Assembly (NCBI RefSeq): GCF_002165375.2
Contig: NZ_CP032134.1
Location: 1,116,001-1,180,000 of the forward strand
Length of the DNA stretch: 64,000 bases
From: Acinetobacter chinensis
GTDB taxonomy: Bacteria > Pseudomonadota > Gammaproteobacteria > Pseudomonadales > Moraxellaceae
Direction of reading: 5' to 3'
Below, piece by piece: positions 9,084 through 17,328 of the stretch; position 1 is the first letter of the stretch, and the number at the start of each line of letters is the position of its first letter. A model generated the notes under the pieces. It was not told where the DNA came from and made no database searches. It saw only the letters and a program-made list of their open reading frames with translations. The translations under genes were made by a program, and so were the position numbers.

Positions 9084-10795
9084 GTCTGAGCCTCCTGTGC
9101 TGTTTCTATTTTAGCTCTGGTTTTTTTAACAGGTAGTCCAGTGTGATTTTTTACTTTATAAAAACTGTATGCAAACAGCAGGGCAAGTACCCACATGATG
9201 AGGTCAAATGAGGCAATCATCCACTGAGCATTGGCGATACTGTTCCATATGGCTTGACCACCTGTCATAAAGTTCAGGACGGGCAGTAAAGCGAAAAGGA
9301 GAGTTGCACATGCCAGCAGTTCAAGCCATGCCTGACGGTGACTGCGGATCATGGCGTAGAGCAGTGTGATGAGCCAGACAGTGAAGAAACTGCGGATTTC
9401 CCAGTTCAGACGCATGTCCATTTCAGCAGGAATCAGGCGGTTTGCGTAAAAATAGGCTGCACAGGCAATCGGTAGACCAATGATGGCTGCAATATTGGTC
9501 ACTTCCACCACACGGTAACCCAAAGATTTATAGCCCTGTTTCTGTTGTTGTGGTGCTCTTTTAACACACCACAGAATCAGACCGGTTGCGATCATTAATG
9601 TACCTACAACGCCAGACAGGAACAGTAACCAGCGCAGAGCCAGATCGACTCCACGTGCTTCATGCAGGACGGTTACAACATTATAAATTCCGGCAGGAAT
9701 GGATGGGTTGGCAAGGCTTTCACCGTCTTTACTGGTTTTGTGACCTGTAACGCCATCAAATTTCAGACTGGCATAAACGTTACGATGTGCCACACTTTCC
9801 GCATGTAATGCACGCAGTTCAATTTTTGCCTGACTGGTATTGGGTGCAATGATACTGATAGATGCAATCGGGTTGTTTTTCCACTGCGACTGGGTATAGC
9901 GGATAACAGGAGCAAGATCTGTCAGTGCTGCCGGTTGACCAATTTCTTCTTTCTTTCGCTTGCGACCTTCGCCACGGCCGCCGCTGCGGCGTTCTGATCT
10001 GCCTTTCAGCTCAGACTGCGCTGTATGATTTTTTTGTGCATTGTCAGGATTCTGCTGAATTAAACCCGCCCGCTGATCCTGGAGAAACTCCTGACGGCTT
10101 TCGTAGACCTGATTGATCCCCCAGGGCATCAGAGTGAACATCAGCAACAGCAGTCCACTGAATGTGATCATGATGTGAAAAGGCAGGGCAAAGACTGCCG
10201 TTGCATTGTGTGCATCGAGCCATGAGCGCTGTCCCTTGCCAGGACGGAAAGTAAAGAAGTCCTTAAAGATTTTTTTGTGGGTAATGATACCGCTGATAAT
10301 TGCCACCAGCATCAGCATGGTTGCAAGCCCCACAATCCAGCGTGCCCAAATACGATCCATTCCATACAGTTCAAAATGGAAACGGTACAGGAAACTTCCC
10401 CCGCGTGTTTCGCGGTTTTCGATTTTTTCACCTGTCGCACTGTCTATGGTAATGCGTTCCCCACCACGGCGTGCCTGCAGATCTTCCCCCTGTTTACGGA
10501 TGTTCAGTTCTGTTGTGGTCTGGCGTGAGTTGGGCAGTTGAACAGTCCAGCTGCCAGCATCAGGATAGTTTTTCTGTAAATAGTTCAGCGCCACCTGAGT
10601 CTGCTCAATCTGTGATTTTGCTGGAATGGACTGATGGCTTTCGGGTTTCATCCAGACTGAAATTTCAGACTGAAAAAAACTCAGTGTACCTGTCAGAAAA
10701 ATCGCATACAGTAACCATCCTAAAATCAGACTTGCCCAGGTATGCAGCCAGGACATGGACTGGCGTGGCCCTTCTGTTTTGTCATCTATGCGCAT
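9080..10795 (-). CDS. PepSY-associated transmembrane protein
   Basis: A 571-residue inner-membrane protein of the PepSY-TM family, often beside siderophore receptors and proposed to act in periplasmic ferric-siderophore reduction. Helices are seen at about 15-40, 155-175, 200-230 and 385-410, with three more in the C-terminal 150 residues. Histidines near the membrane (SWLHTW; FHFELYG; NATAVFALPFHIM; VLHEARG) could bind heme. Unusual: near 250-290 there is an Arg/Gly/Lys-rich insert (GGRGEGRKRKKEE) in the periplasmic loop. The gene starts one base after the DUF3649 stop and overlaps DUF3325, so the three form one operon behind a Fur box. Confidence 0.88.
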   Translation of the reverse strand: MRIDDKTEGPRQSMSWLHTWASLILGWLLYAIFLTGTLSFFQSEISVWMKPESHQSIPAKSQIEQTQVALNYLQKNYPDAGSWTVQLPNSRQTTTELNIRKQGEDLQARRGGERITIDSATGEKIENRETRGGSFLYRFHFELYGMDRIWARWIVGLATMLMLVAIISGIITHKKIFKDFFTFRPGKGQRSWLDAHNATAVFALPFHIMITFSGLLLLMFTLMPWGINQVYESRQEFLQDQRAGLIQQNPDNAQKNHTAQSELKGRSERRSGGRGEGRKRKKEEIGQPAALTDLAPVIRYTQSQWKNNPIASISIIAPNTSQAKIELRALHAESVAHRNVYASLKFDGVTGHKTSKDGESLANPSIPAGIYNVVTVLHEARGVDLALRWLLFLSGVVGTLMIATGLILWCVKRAPQQQKQGYKSLGYRVVEVTNIAAIIGLPIACAAYFYANRLIPAEMDMRLNWEIRSFFTVWLITLLYAMIRSHRQAWLELLACATLLFALLPVLNFMTGGQAIWNSIANAQWMIASFDLIMWVLALLFAYSFYKVKNHTGLPVKKTRAKIETAQEAQT

Positions 10796-10796
10796 A

Positions 10797-11141
10797 TCAG
10801 TTCCCCATCATTTTATAGAGTGCAAATAAAATGAGGCAGGGCAGCACAATACCTAAAGTTGCTTTCATGGTTTTTTTGACCATGAAGATCCAGATAAAAG
10901 TAGCGCAATAAACGCAGAATGCAATTAAGGTTGCAGACATGACAGCAGCAGCCCGATATTCAGCAAAGTATTGTGCAATCACGATGGCAGAAAGTGCAGA
11001 AAGTGCATAACCACCTGCAAAAGCGAGTACAAATCTGTAGAAAATCATGATTCGGTACTGATTGAGAGTGGTCACGGTTTTTTTCGGCTGAGAATGAATA
11101 GGAACGGATGTACTGACATCAAGTCCAGTCGGATTGTTCAT
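10797..11141 (-). CDS. DUF3649 family membrane protein
   Basis: First gene of the DUF3649-PepSY-DUF3325 operon, 114 residues with three to four membrane helices (FYRFVLAFAGGYALSALSAI; AVMSATLIAFCVYCATFIWI; TLGIVLPCLILFALYKM). Length and gene order match DUF3649. Its function is unknown, but the family co-occurs with iron uptake. The ATG at 11141 is chosen. The frame continues to a TTG at 11183, but that would place the Fur box inside the coding sequence. No clear Shine-Dalgarno precedes 11141. No receptor gene is adjacent, unlike many homologous clusters. Confidence 0.82.
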   Translation of the reverse strand: MNNPTGLDVSTSVPIHSQPKKTVTTLNQYRIMIFYRFVLAFAGGYALSALSAIVIAQYFAEYRAAAVMSATLIAFCVYCATFIWIFMVKKTMKATLGIVLPCLILFALYKMMGN

Positions 11142-11170
11142 GAGCGGAGAAGATTTGTTGAAACATAATG

Positions 11171-11191
11171 CAAATGATATCAATTATCATT
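11171..11191 (-). promoter_or_regulatory. Probable Fur box before the DUF3649 operon
   Basis: The sequence CAAATGATATCAATTATCAT is a good match to overlapping NAT(A/T)AT-type Fur hexamers. It lies 30 bases before the DUF3649 start, where a repressor would block transcription under iron sufficiency. Confidence 0.65.
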
Positions 11192-11462
11192 AATAATTAA
11201 CAGGGCTGATTTTAAAAAAATATATTGAATCAGTGATATAGAAAATTCAGTCAAAAAAGACTGAATCGGGTTGAATGAAAATTTAAAGAGAGAAAGGTGT
11301 TGAGGCTAAAGCATGACTCTGTGAAAGATGATTGAAGAATTACACAACTGCAACAGAAGCCTGTTCAAGCTTATTAAAGTAATAATAAATAGTCACACAT
11401 GCAGATGCCGGAGTTTCTTATGATAAGCAGGCAAAATAATAATTGTAAAAAATGGAGCAAAA

Positions 11463-11879
11463 ATGAAAATAACAGCAAAGCAATGGATGTTGATGATCTC
11501 ACTTGGACTGTATTCAGGTTTGAGTATGGCAGCAGTCTGTAACAGTCAGATTCAAAACAATGCAGTGGGGGGATTGAGTGTCCCTGCAAATGCGACCTGT
11601 ATTATCAATGGTACTGCTGTCGATGGTAATGTGAATGTACAGAAAGGCGGTTCACTGGTACTGCATAATTCTTCGGTCAGTGGCAGTATTCAGGCTGATG
11701 CAGCAAAGTCGGTTCAACTGATCAATTCTGCAGTTGAAGGCGATGTCAGAACAGCAGGTGTTACGGGTTTACTGAAAGTGGATAAATCGTCTGTTGAAGG
11801 AAAACTTTACTGTTCTTCTGCAACCAGGTTACAGGCAAATATGAGCAGTATTAATGGAACGGTCGGTAAGTGTAAATAA
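11463..11879 (+). CDS. Small secreted beta-repeat protein
   Basis: Function not recognised; 138 residues. The N-terminus (MKITAKQWMLMISLGLYSGL, then SMA) is a signal peptide cut before AVCNSQ. The mature part has short strand-and-turn repeats of about 18-20 residues: INGTAVDGNVNVQKGGSLVL, HNSSVSGSIQAD, INSAVEGDVRTA, DKSSVEGKLYCS, NMSSINGTVGKC. This is the S-x-V-x-G-x-(I/V) periodicity of a right-handed beta-solenoid, as in DUF3060-like or polymer-forming proteins. Cysteines near both ends (mature Cys 3 and about 23; C-terminal CK) may cap the solenoid. GGAG lies eight bases before the ATG, and a strong terminator follows. Confidence 0.8.
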   Translation: MKITAKQWMLMISLGLYSGLSMAAVCNSQIQNNAVGGLSVPANATCIINGTAVDGNVNVQKGGSLVLHNSSVSGSIQADAAKSVQLINSAVEGDVRTAGVTGLLKVDKSSVEGKLYCSSATRLQANMSSINGTVGKCK

Positions 11880-11921
11880 CTGAAAAGATGTTTCGGTTTT
11901 CATATACAGATTTAAGAAAAT

Positions 11922-11955
11922 AAAAAAGCCTGATGCTTAATGCTCAGGCTTTTTT
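11922..11955 (+). terminator. Rho-independent terminator
   Basis: GCCTGA and TCAGGC form the core stem, flanked by six A's on the left and six T's on the right. It lies 43 bases after the stop of the secreted repeat protein. The A-tract lets it work on the other strand too. Confidence 0.9.
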
Positions 11956-11979
11956 ATGAAAGATAAATACTTTCAGAAT

Positions 11980-12029
11980 ATGGCGTCCCTACGGGGATTC
12001 GAACCCCGGTTACCGCCGTGAAAGGGCGA
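11980..12029. repeat. attL: 3' fragment of tRNA-Glu
   Basis: Fifty bases identical to the 3' part (T-arm, variable region, anticodon arm and CCA) of the intact tRNA-Glu at 20273-20348. It stops where prophage sequence starts, so it is the displaced host end of the attachment site. Confidence 0.93.
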
Positions 12030-12068
12030 GCATCCAATTTATGAAAATAATTGTAAATATTTGTAAAG

Positions 12069-12893
12069 TTATACTAAGGAGGGTAAACATTTTAAAACTT
12101 CATGTAAATTCTCAGGTGCTAAATGTGCATAACGTTGAGTGATACGAGTATCAGAATGTCCCAATAATGTTGAAACATGATAAATGGGTACACCTTGTTT
12201 AACTAAAAAACTTGCAAATGTATGACGTAAATCATGAATTCGAAGCGGAGCCAAGTCAGCACGATCGGCTGAACACTGAAAGCCACGACGAAAACTCTTT
12301 ATATGATGATTAGTCTTAGGATTATAAAAGACATATTTACGATGCAATTTAAGTCTAAGCAATGCATCAAATGAAGTATCATTGAGAGGTTTATAAATTG
12401 TCTTTTTATTCTTTGACAATGAGTTCCTTATAATTATAAAGCGATCATTTAATGAAACATTATCCCATGTTAATGTGGTTAATTCAGAAGCACGACAACC
12501 AGTATTTAATGCTAATAATATAAAATCATGTAAAACATAGTTATTATAACGCTTAGCAGATGATAATAATTTTTGACATTCAGTTGCATTTAGAAATTTA
12601 GGTATATAATCCTCTTCGAATAATTTAAACCCATTAAATACATTTTTAAAATTGACGTTTTTATGTTTTAAATAGTAATTGAAAGCAGACTTAATTACAT
12701 TTAATTCTCTATTAATAGTGCTGTTTTTAACACCGCATAATTTTCGATAAGCACAATAATCATTTACAATTTCAATTGTAATATCATCATACTCATAGAA
12801 CCATTGAAGATGCATTATTTTATCTGAATAGATATATTTAGAGTCAAAAAGACCATTTCGCACATAAAAATCTATAATTTCTTTAATATTCAT
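12069..12893 (-). CDS. int: Phage tyrosine integrase
   Basis: Catalyses site-specific recombination between attP and the tRNA-Glu attB. From the ATG at 12893 it has 274 residues. The SAM-like core-binding domain covers about 1-95. The catalytic domain shows Arg134 in NTGCRASELT, His220 and Arg223 in HDLRHTF, His246 in LLGHSD and the nucleophile Tyr255 in TQRYAHL, so the R-H-R-H-Y set is complete. A GTG four codons upstream is possible. It lies 40 bases from attL, as expected for an integrase next to its site. Own-integrase inoviruses differ from those that borrow host XerC/D. Confidence 0.95.
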   Translation of the reverse strand: MNIKEIIDFYVRNGLFDSKYIYSDKIMHLQWFYEYDDITIEIVNDYCAYRKLCGVKNSTINRELNVIKSAFNYYLKHKNVNFKNVFNGFKLFEEDYIPKFLNATECQKLLSSAKRYNNYVLHDFILLALNTGCRASELTTLTWDNVSLNDRFIIIRNSLSKNKKTIYKPLNDTSFDALLRLKLHRKYVFYNPKTNHHIKSFRRGFQCSADRADLAPLRIHDLRHTFASFLVKQGVPIYHVSTLLGHSDTRITQRYAHLAPENLHEVLKCLPSLV

Positions 12894-12905
12894 AAATACA
12901 CACAC

Positions 12906-13336
12906 CTAAATATAATGGAAATTAAAATATATCAACTAATTAAAATAAGGCATTGAATTATATTGATTAATGGGGCTTTGCCCCAAACCCCACCAAAGGG
13001 GGTGACCCCCTTTGGAAACCTCATATCTCTTCGCCAGAGTGGCAAGGGGGGATGTCACTTTGTGAACACCCCCCTTGAATTAGTGTGCTTTTCAATGTCT
13101 GCTGATCAATATGTTTTCAGATGAGCCGATGAGCTTAAGCTCACCGTTCAGTCTGAAAAATATTGACAGTCAGATTTTGGAAAATATTTTTCAAATGTCT
13201 AAATTATTTTTAAAAGCTAAGACATATTTCTTAACGTAAATCAGATTAATTAACTATGACATATCAAAGATATGACATAGTTATTTACTAATTTTCTAAA
13301 ATATGACTTATCTTTAAAATAATCATTAACTTAAGC
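12906..13336. other. Phage intergenic region with five stem-loops (probable origin/packaging signal)
   Basis: No gene is seen in 430 bases. Stem-loops found: 12972-12984 (GGGGC/GCCCC); 12993-13015 (CCAAAGGGGG, loop TGA, perfect 10 bp); 13043-13077 (CAAGGGGGG/CCCCCCTTG with an inner stem); 13106-13166 (TCAATATGTTTTCAG facing CTGAAAAATATTGA, enclosing the palindrome TGAGCTTAAGCTCA at 13130-13143); 13252-13282 (13-bp stem with one A:A mismatch). Filamentous phages keep replication origins and the packaging signal as hairpins in one non-coding region. The position between morphogenesis genes and int fits this role. Which hairpin is nicked by Rep cannot be told. Confidence 0.75.
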
Positions 13337-13435
13337 TCAAGAAGTTTTTTGAAAGAGATCAATTAAGATTGAAAGAACCATGAGGAATAAGATAAAAGCC
13401 GTAATAATGATATAGCGATGTTCATTTAGATTCAT
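13337..13435 (-). CDS. Small single-helix phage membrane protein (32 aa)
   Basis: A short frame begins with an ATG overlapping the Zot stop (ATGA), so translation should be coupled. The product starts MNLNEHRYIII, then a hydrophobic helix (TAFILFLMVLSILIDLF), and ends QKTS. It is not a recognised family. Possible roles are an assembly helper next to Zot/pI or a minor virion protein. Confidence is limited by its size. Confidence 0.5.
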   Translation of the reverse strand: MNLNEHRYIIITAFILFLMVLSILIDLFQKTS

Positions 13436-14877
13436 ATTAAGCCTTGTTCTTTAGCGAGCTGATATTTAGCTAATTCTTCACGAGATAGTGAAACAGTAGA
13501 AATATTCTGATTAACATTCTGTTGATTCATCGTATTGTTATTTTGAGTATTTAGATTCTGCTGTTTAAAGTAATCAAATGGACGATCACCAGAAGCAAAA
13601 CGCATACAATCAGCATCGGATATATCATACATTTGTGTCCCTTGCTGATTATAAGCATGGCATTTTCCATTGTAGATAATCGTAGCTGACAAACGAGGAA
13701 AATCAGTAGGGTTATAGTTTGCAGTGAAATTAGCGTCATAAGGCTTATTCGGATTATAGTCAAATACAACCTGTTGCATTGAATTGCCCGTCTGTTGTTG
13801 CAAAGCATTGTTTCTTTGTGCTGAATATGCAGGATCAAATGAGACACGACATTGTTCAGCTGTCATTTGTTTATCTTCGATACATTTTTCAACAATCATT
13901 TTTGTTTTAGTTTCTTCTGAATGGACAGAATAGCCCCCTGGAGACTGATCTTTTGAAGTTGCTGATATGGGTTCTTTTTCTCCAAAAATGCCCAGGGTAT
14001 TTTTTTGTTTAGCATCGTAATAAGCATAACCCCAGAGTGCAAAAGGAATAGCTGCTACAGAAGCCAATCCGAGGGGAATACGTGCTTTTGTATGATGCTG
14101 TTCAGCTGAAATATAGTATTTATAAAGATTTTTTCTATATCTGAAAACACGCCATGACGTAGCATTTTTTCGATTTGATGAACCAAAATAAGTCTGGACT
14201 TCAGGATATTCAAAAATAAAACAACATTGCCAGCCATACATGCGACGTAAAACAAGATGCAAAGAAGTTGCTGATTTGATAGCTGAGTTCACACGTTTAA
14301 CATCCTGAGTGATCATATAGATATCGATACCAAAATGACCGTGAAGCGTTAATGATCTACCAATATCCAAAATAGCTTCTTTAGCTCTGATCAGTTTTCT
14401 TTTTTTCCAGACGTTGACATGATCAATCAAGCTTTTCCGTATTTCTCTTGGAACTGATTTTTCATGCAAAATCTGAGATTTAAGTTTTGATTTAGAATCG
14501 TCATCAAAATCATTATATGAAAGATAATCAGTGAGTAATTGAAGTACATAATTATCAACAATTCCATTGCCGACTTTATTGATCAATGAATCATATTCTG
14601 AGACATCAACTGTCATATCTTTAAGAAGATCTTCATCAGAAAAAGCAGGATGCTCATGACATTCATCGTAAAAGAGAATAGAACCATTTGGCAAATCTCT
14701 CCAGTCAAAAGGTTTATGTGTTGTCGACCTAATTGAAACAACACCAGGGTAATTCATACCGATGATGTTTGTAAAAATGATGCGATCAGGATATTTTTTT
14801 GAAAGCTGATCAATCAAATATACAGCGTATTGAGTTTTACCAGTACGTGGTGGTGCAGATATAAGAGTCTGTGTCAT
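13432..14877 (-). CDS. zot: Zot-like phage assembly ATPase (pI)
   Basis: Inner-membrane ATPase that drives assembly and extrusion of filamentous virions; the Zot name is historical. It has 481 residues. The Walker A site is near the N-terminus (SAPPRTGKTQ, about 7-16) and Walker B is GSILFYDECHEH (about 66-77). A single membrane helix at about 270-290 (LGLASVAAIPFALWGYAYY) divides the cytoplasmic ATPase from a periplasmic C-terminal part rich in Gln/Asn (QQNLNTQNNNTMNQQNVN). Translation follows the DUF2523 gene after a 78-base gap that holds a conspicuous hairpin. The 32-aa gene overlaps its stop. Confidence 0.92.
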   Translation of the reverse strand: MTQTLISAPPRTGKTQYAVYLIDQLSKKYPDRIIFTNIIGMNYPGVVSIRSTTHKPFDWRDLPNGSILFYDECHEHPAFSDEDLLKDMTVDVSEYDSLINKVGNGIVDNYVLQLLTDYLSYNDFDDDSKSKLKSQILHEKSVPREIRKSLIDHVNVWKKRKLIRAKEAILDIGRSLTLHGHFGIDIYMITQDVKRVNSAIKSATSLHLVLRRMYGWQCCFIFEYPEVQTYFGSSNRKNATSWRVFRYRKNLYKYYISAEQHHTKARIPLGLASVAAIPFALWGYAYYDAKQKNTLGIFGEKEPISATSKDQSPGGYSVHSEETKTKMIVEKCIEDKQMTAEQCRVSFDPAYSAQRNNALQQQTGNSMQQVVFDYNPNKPYDANFTANYNPTDFPRLSATIIYNGKCHAYNQQGTQMYDISDADCMRFASGDRPFDYFKQQNLNTQNNNTMNQQNVNQNISTVSLSREELAKYQLAKEQGLI

Positions 14878-14885
14878 GTTTTTCT

Positions 14886-14951
14886 AGCCTGTTTCGCCAA
14901 TGTCGTCGTTGTCGTCGCACCTCCTCCGCCTCCTCCGAAGCGAAACAGGCT
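14886..14951 (-). other. Intercistronic hairpin with GGAGG-rich triplet loop
   Basis: AGCCTGTTTCGC at 14886-14897 and its exact complement at 14940-14951 bracket a 42-base loop. On the coding (minus) strand this reads as purine-rich triplets (GGAGGAGGCGGAGGAGG, then GACGACAACGACGACA). It lies between the DUF2523 stop and the Zot start. In frame with DUF2523, readthrough of its TAA would add 23 residues, NKPVSLRRRRRRCDDNDD and then IGETG. Possible roles: control of Zot translation through several Shine-Dalgarno-like motifs, an RNA-processing site, or a coded extension. Confidence 0.6.
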
Positions 14952-14955
14952 TGTT

Positions 14956-15231
14956 TTAACGCTTAACTAATCTGAGTTGTGCCATACCTACAGCCATCCC
15001 TGTTAATGAGCCAGAGAGCCAAAGAGAGAGCGCAGTAGGTATACCCATCATCCTAATGACCTGCAAAGCGTCCGGAGGTAATGATTGAAACTGTTCATTT
15101 ATCGATTGAATGATTTTCTGTGTTAAAAAATCGACACCAGTGTATGAGATCAATGCAAGACCGAGACCTGCTAGAACCCAACCAACCAGGTTAAATGCAA
15201 AAAACTGTAAAACAGCGATTAATGCAGGCAT
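14956..15231 (-). CDS. DUF2523 phage minor coat/assembly protein
   Basis: A 91-residue membrane protein with a long hydrophobic N-terminal segment (LIAVLQFFAFNLVGWVLAGL), a soluble stretch around residue 50, and a second hydrophobic segment (GIPTALSLWLSGSLTGMAV) before the short basic tail RLVKR. In inoviruses this DUF2523 gene sits between the adhesin and Zot genes and is treated as a pVI-like minor coat or assembly protein. Its ATG is two bases after the adhesin stop, so the two are coupled. Family assignment rests on length, topology and position. Confidence 0.82.
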   Translation of the reverse strand: MPALIAVLQFFAFNLVGWVLAGLGLALISYTGVDFLTQKIIQSINEQFQSLPPDALQVIRMMGIPTALSLWLSGSLTGMAVGMAQLRLVKR

Positions 15232-15233
15232 AT

Positions 15234-16823
15234 TTATTTCCCCGTAACGCCATAAGAAAGAAATTCACGAATTCCAAAGAAAGTACCGATGAAAATGAAT
15301 ACAAAATGAATTTGAACAGCGAACTGACATATATATTTAAAAGTAAGAGTGATCGAACCTAACTTAGTTTGAACAACCCAAGGGGCAGGGCATTGTGCAT
15401 TTGATGAACCGAATAAGCTGCCATCGAGCATATTTGATAAAGCACCAGCATCCTGTTCTTTAAAAACAGAATCGTTATCAGATTTGACTTTCCCATCACT
15501 CTGAAGCCATTCCATATATTTCTTATCGAATTCAGCCTGGTCATCCATTTTTTTATTAATGTCGTTTAAAGCCTTGTGATATTCACCACGACACTCACCA
15601 GGAGCAAACAAGTCTGAAAGATTGTCATCAGTAAAATCAGTTTCTTTACAACGATTAAGTGATGTGCCTGAACCGTCACCATTGCCTGTACCATTCCCAC
15701 CAGATCCAGAACCGGCTGCAGTATTATTTTTAATTGAAGTCAATAAATCAGAAATGGCATTCAATGAGTCATTAATACGAGCTGTATCAGAACTAATCTC
15801 TGAAAGTCTGTTATTTGAAGTCGTCATTTTTGAATCAATAGATTCAGTTGATTTATTGATATCTTTTAAATTTTCATTTGAAACATCAATCTTCCTGCTA
15901 ATAGTATTCAAAGTTGTATTCAATTCAGAACGAGCATGGTTAACAGCTGAAGTAACTTGATTGATTGCAGAAATAACGCCTTTTAAATCGACGCCACCGC
16001 CACCAGTCGGGGGATTGCCGCCAGTAGGTTCAGAAGCACCGCCACCAGTCGGGGGATTGTCACCACCACCGTCACCACCTCCAGTCTCAGGTTCAGAAGC
16101 ACCGCCACCTGTTTCTGGTGGAGGGGATGATTTAATACAAATCTCCTCACCATTCCAGTTTCCAGAAACATAGCCAGGACCACAGCCTTGTGGAGGTCTT
16201 TTGCAGTATGTAGCACCATTACTACAACCCTGTTTTATCGGAGGCACTTCATCATCTGGACAAAGAATTGAGCCATCATGCTGACGAGTACAATTGTCAT
16301 CAGGAGGGGTATAACAGCCACCATACGGATCTTTCGGATCACATGGAGGATTCAAAAGCTCTTCTTTACAGTTAGGATCAGGTGTTTTTGAAACCGAACT
16401 GAAGGTAGACGTTATATAGCCGTTAATTACAGGAGCATTTGCAACATTACCAGTATATTTACAAAGCACTCCATTATTCGGAACACAAATCGTTTTTTTA
16501 ATTTTTGTGTTCACAGACTGTTGAACAACTTTGTAGTCTGGATGCCAACACTCTGCCGGTGCTAATTTTCTATAAATGTAGTAACCATTCATCACGTAAT
16601 TACCGCTATTCTTAGTCTGACAATAACCATAATGATCTGGACCAGAATTAGGATAAAAAACTGAATATTTCGTTGAAGCATTATTAGCAGAAATAAGTAG
16701 ATCACAAACGCCACTTGGTGACCTTGCTTCAAGATGAGAGTAATAATAAATATATTCTTCAGCATAAGAATTAACTGAAAAAATGCTGAATATTACGAAA
16801 ATTAAATATCTGAAAAATCTCAT
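15234..16823 (-). CDS. pIII/TspB-like phage adsorption protein
   Basis: Virion-tip protein for host-receptor binding and release, 529 residues. It begins with a signal peptide (MRFFRYLIFVIFSIFSVNSYA). The N-terminal domain (about 22-215) is Cys-rich, suggesting disulphides. A Gly/Pro/Glu-Thr linker (ETGGGASEPETGGGDGG region, about 235-280) follows, as in pIII proteins, then a predicted coiled coil (about 285-365), a second Gly-rich spacer (GSGSGGNGTGNGDGSG) and a C-terminal anchor helix (VQIHFVFIFIGTFFGI). GGAG precedes the ATG at 16823. The receptor-binding domain is probably specific to the host lineage; a pilus is the usual target. Confidence 0.9.
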   Translation of the reverse strand: MRFFRYLIFVIFSIFSVNSYAEEYIYYYSHLEARSPSGVCDLLISANNASTKYSVFYPNSGPDHYGYCQTKNSGNYVMNGYYIYRKLAPAECWHPDYKVVQQSVNTKIKKTICVPNNGVLCKYTGNVANAPVINGYITSTFSSVSKTPDPNCKEELLNPPCDPKDPYGGCYTPPDDNCTRQHDGSILCPDDEVPPIKQGCSNGATYCKRPPQGCGPGYVSGNWNGEEICIKSSPPPETGGGASEPETGGGDGGGDNPPTGGGASEPTGGNPPTGGGGVDLKGVISAINQVTSAVNHARSELNTTLNTISRKIDVSNENLKDINKSTESIDSKMTTSNNRLSEISSDTARINDSLNAISDLLTSIKNNTAAGSGSGGNGTGNGDGSGTSLNRCKETDFTDDNLSDLFAPGECRGEYHKALNDINKKMDDQAEFDKKYMEWLQSDGKVKSDNDSVFKEQDAGALSNMLDGSLFGSSNAQCPAPWVVQTKLGSITLTFKYICQFAVQIHFVFIFIGTFFGIREFLSYGVTGK

Positions 16824-16924
16824 TAAAATACTCCAGATATTTAATCTAAAAACATTTTGTAAAAACTGAGAGCAAGAACCACATAAATGATCAAATTTAT
16901 TAAATCCATGCTCTCAGCTCCCGA

Positions 16925-17131
16925 TTAACCTTTTTTAAACAGACGAATCACCAGACCGATACACATCAAAAAGACGACAGCACCGATCACGATTAATGAA
17001 CCCTGATCCATTAAACCCTCAGCACCTGCATCAGCATAAGCAGTAGTTAAATCAGCTGGAGTCAAAGCAAAAGCAGACTGTGTGAAAAGTGAAGCACTTC
17101 CAAGTGCTGTAATTGCAGTGATTTTTTTCAT
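16925..17131 (-). CDS. Major coat protein (pVIII-like)
   Basis: Principal structural subunit of the filament. The 68-residue precursor has a signal peptide (MKKITAITALGSASLFTQSA, then FA), leaving a 46-residue mature protein. It has an acidic N-terminal part (LTPADLTTAYADAGAEGLMD), one membrane helix (LIVIGAVVFLMCIGLVIRL) and a basic C-terminus (FKKG) facing the DNA. This is the acidic-hydrophobic-basic plan of inovirus coat proteins. About 100 bases without a gene separate it from the adhesin. Confidence 0.92.
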   Translation of the reverse strand: MKKITAITALGSASLFTQSAFALTPADLTTAYADAGAEGLMDQGSLIVIGAVVFLMCIGLVIRLFKKG

Positions 17132-17151
17132 GGTTTTACCCCTTAGTTAAG

Positions 17152-17328
17152 TTATGCGCCCAAAAATAAATGTTTGAGCATTTTTACAATGAACACCGTG
17201 ATAAAACAGCAGATCGTGAAATACAGCAGTGAATCACGGATATCACCAGTGAAGGTCGGCAATAATTCATATTCAAAACATCTGACAACTGTGTCAGCAT
17301 TCTGTTGAATCGTTTCGCAGACTTTCAT
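17152..17328 (-). CDS. Small phage membrane protein (58 aa)
   Basis: An ATG at 17326-17328 is preceded by GGGGG eight bases upstream. The 58-residue product starts MKVCETIQQNADTVVRC and has one long hydrophobic segment (LLYFTICCFITVFIVKML) near its C-terminus. It lies directly upstream of the major coat gene, where filamentous phages place pVII/pIX-type minor coat proteins. The role is inferred from position and topology only. Confidence 0.65.
   Translation of the reverse strand: MKVCETIQQNADTVVRCFEYELLPTFTGDIRDSLLYFTICCFITVFIVKMLKHLFLGA

Noticed and set aside
13432..14877. Zot reading as an enterotoxin
   Set aside because: Walker motifs, a single membrane helix and phage context show the assembly ATPase (pI); toxin activity is not implied.
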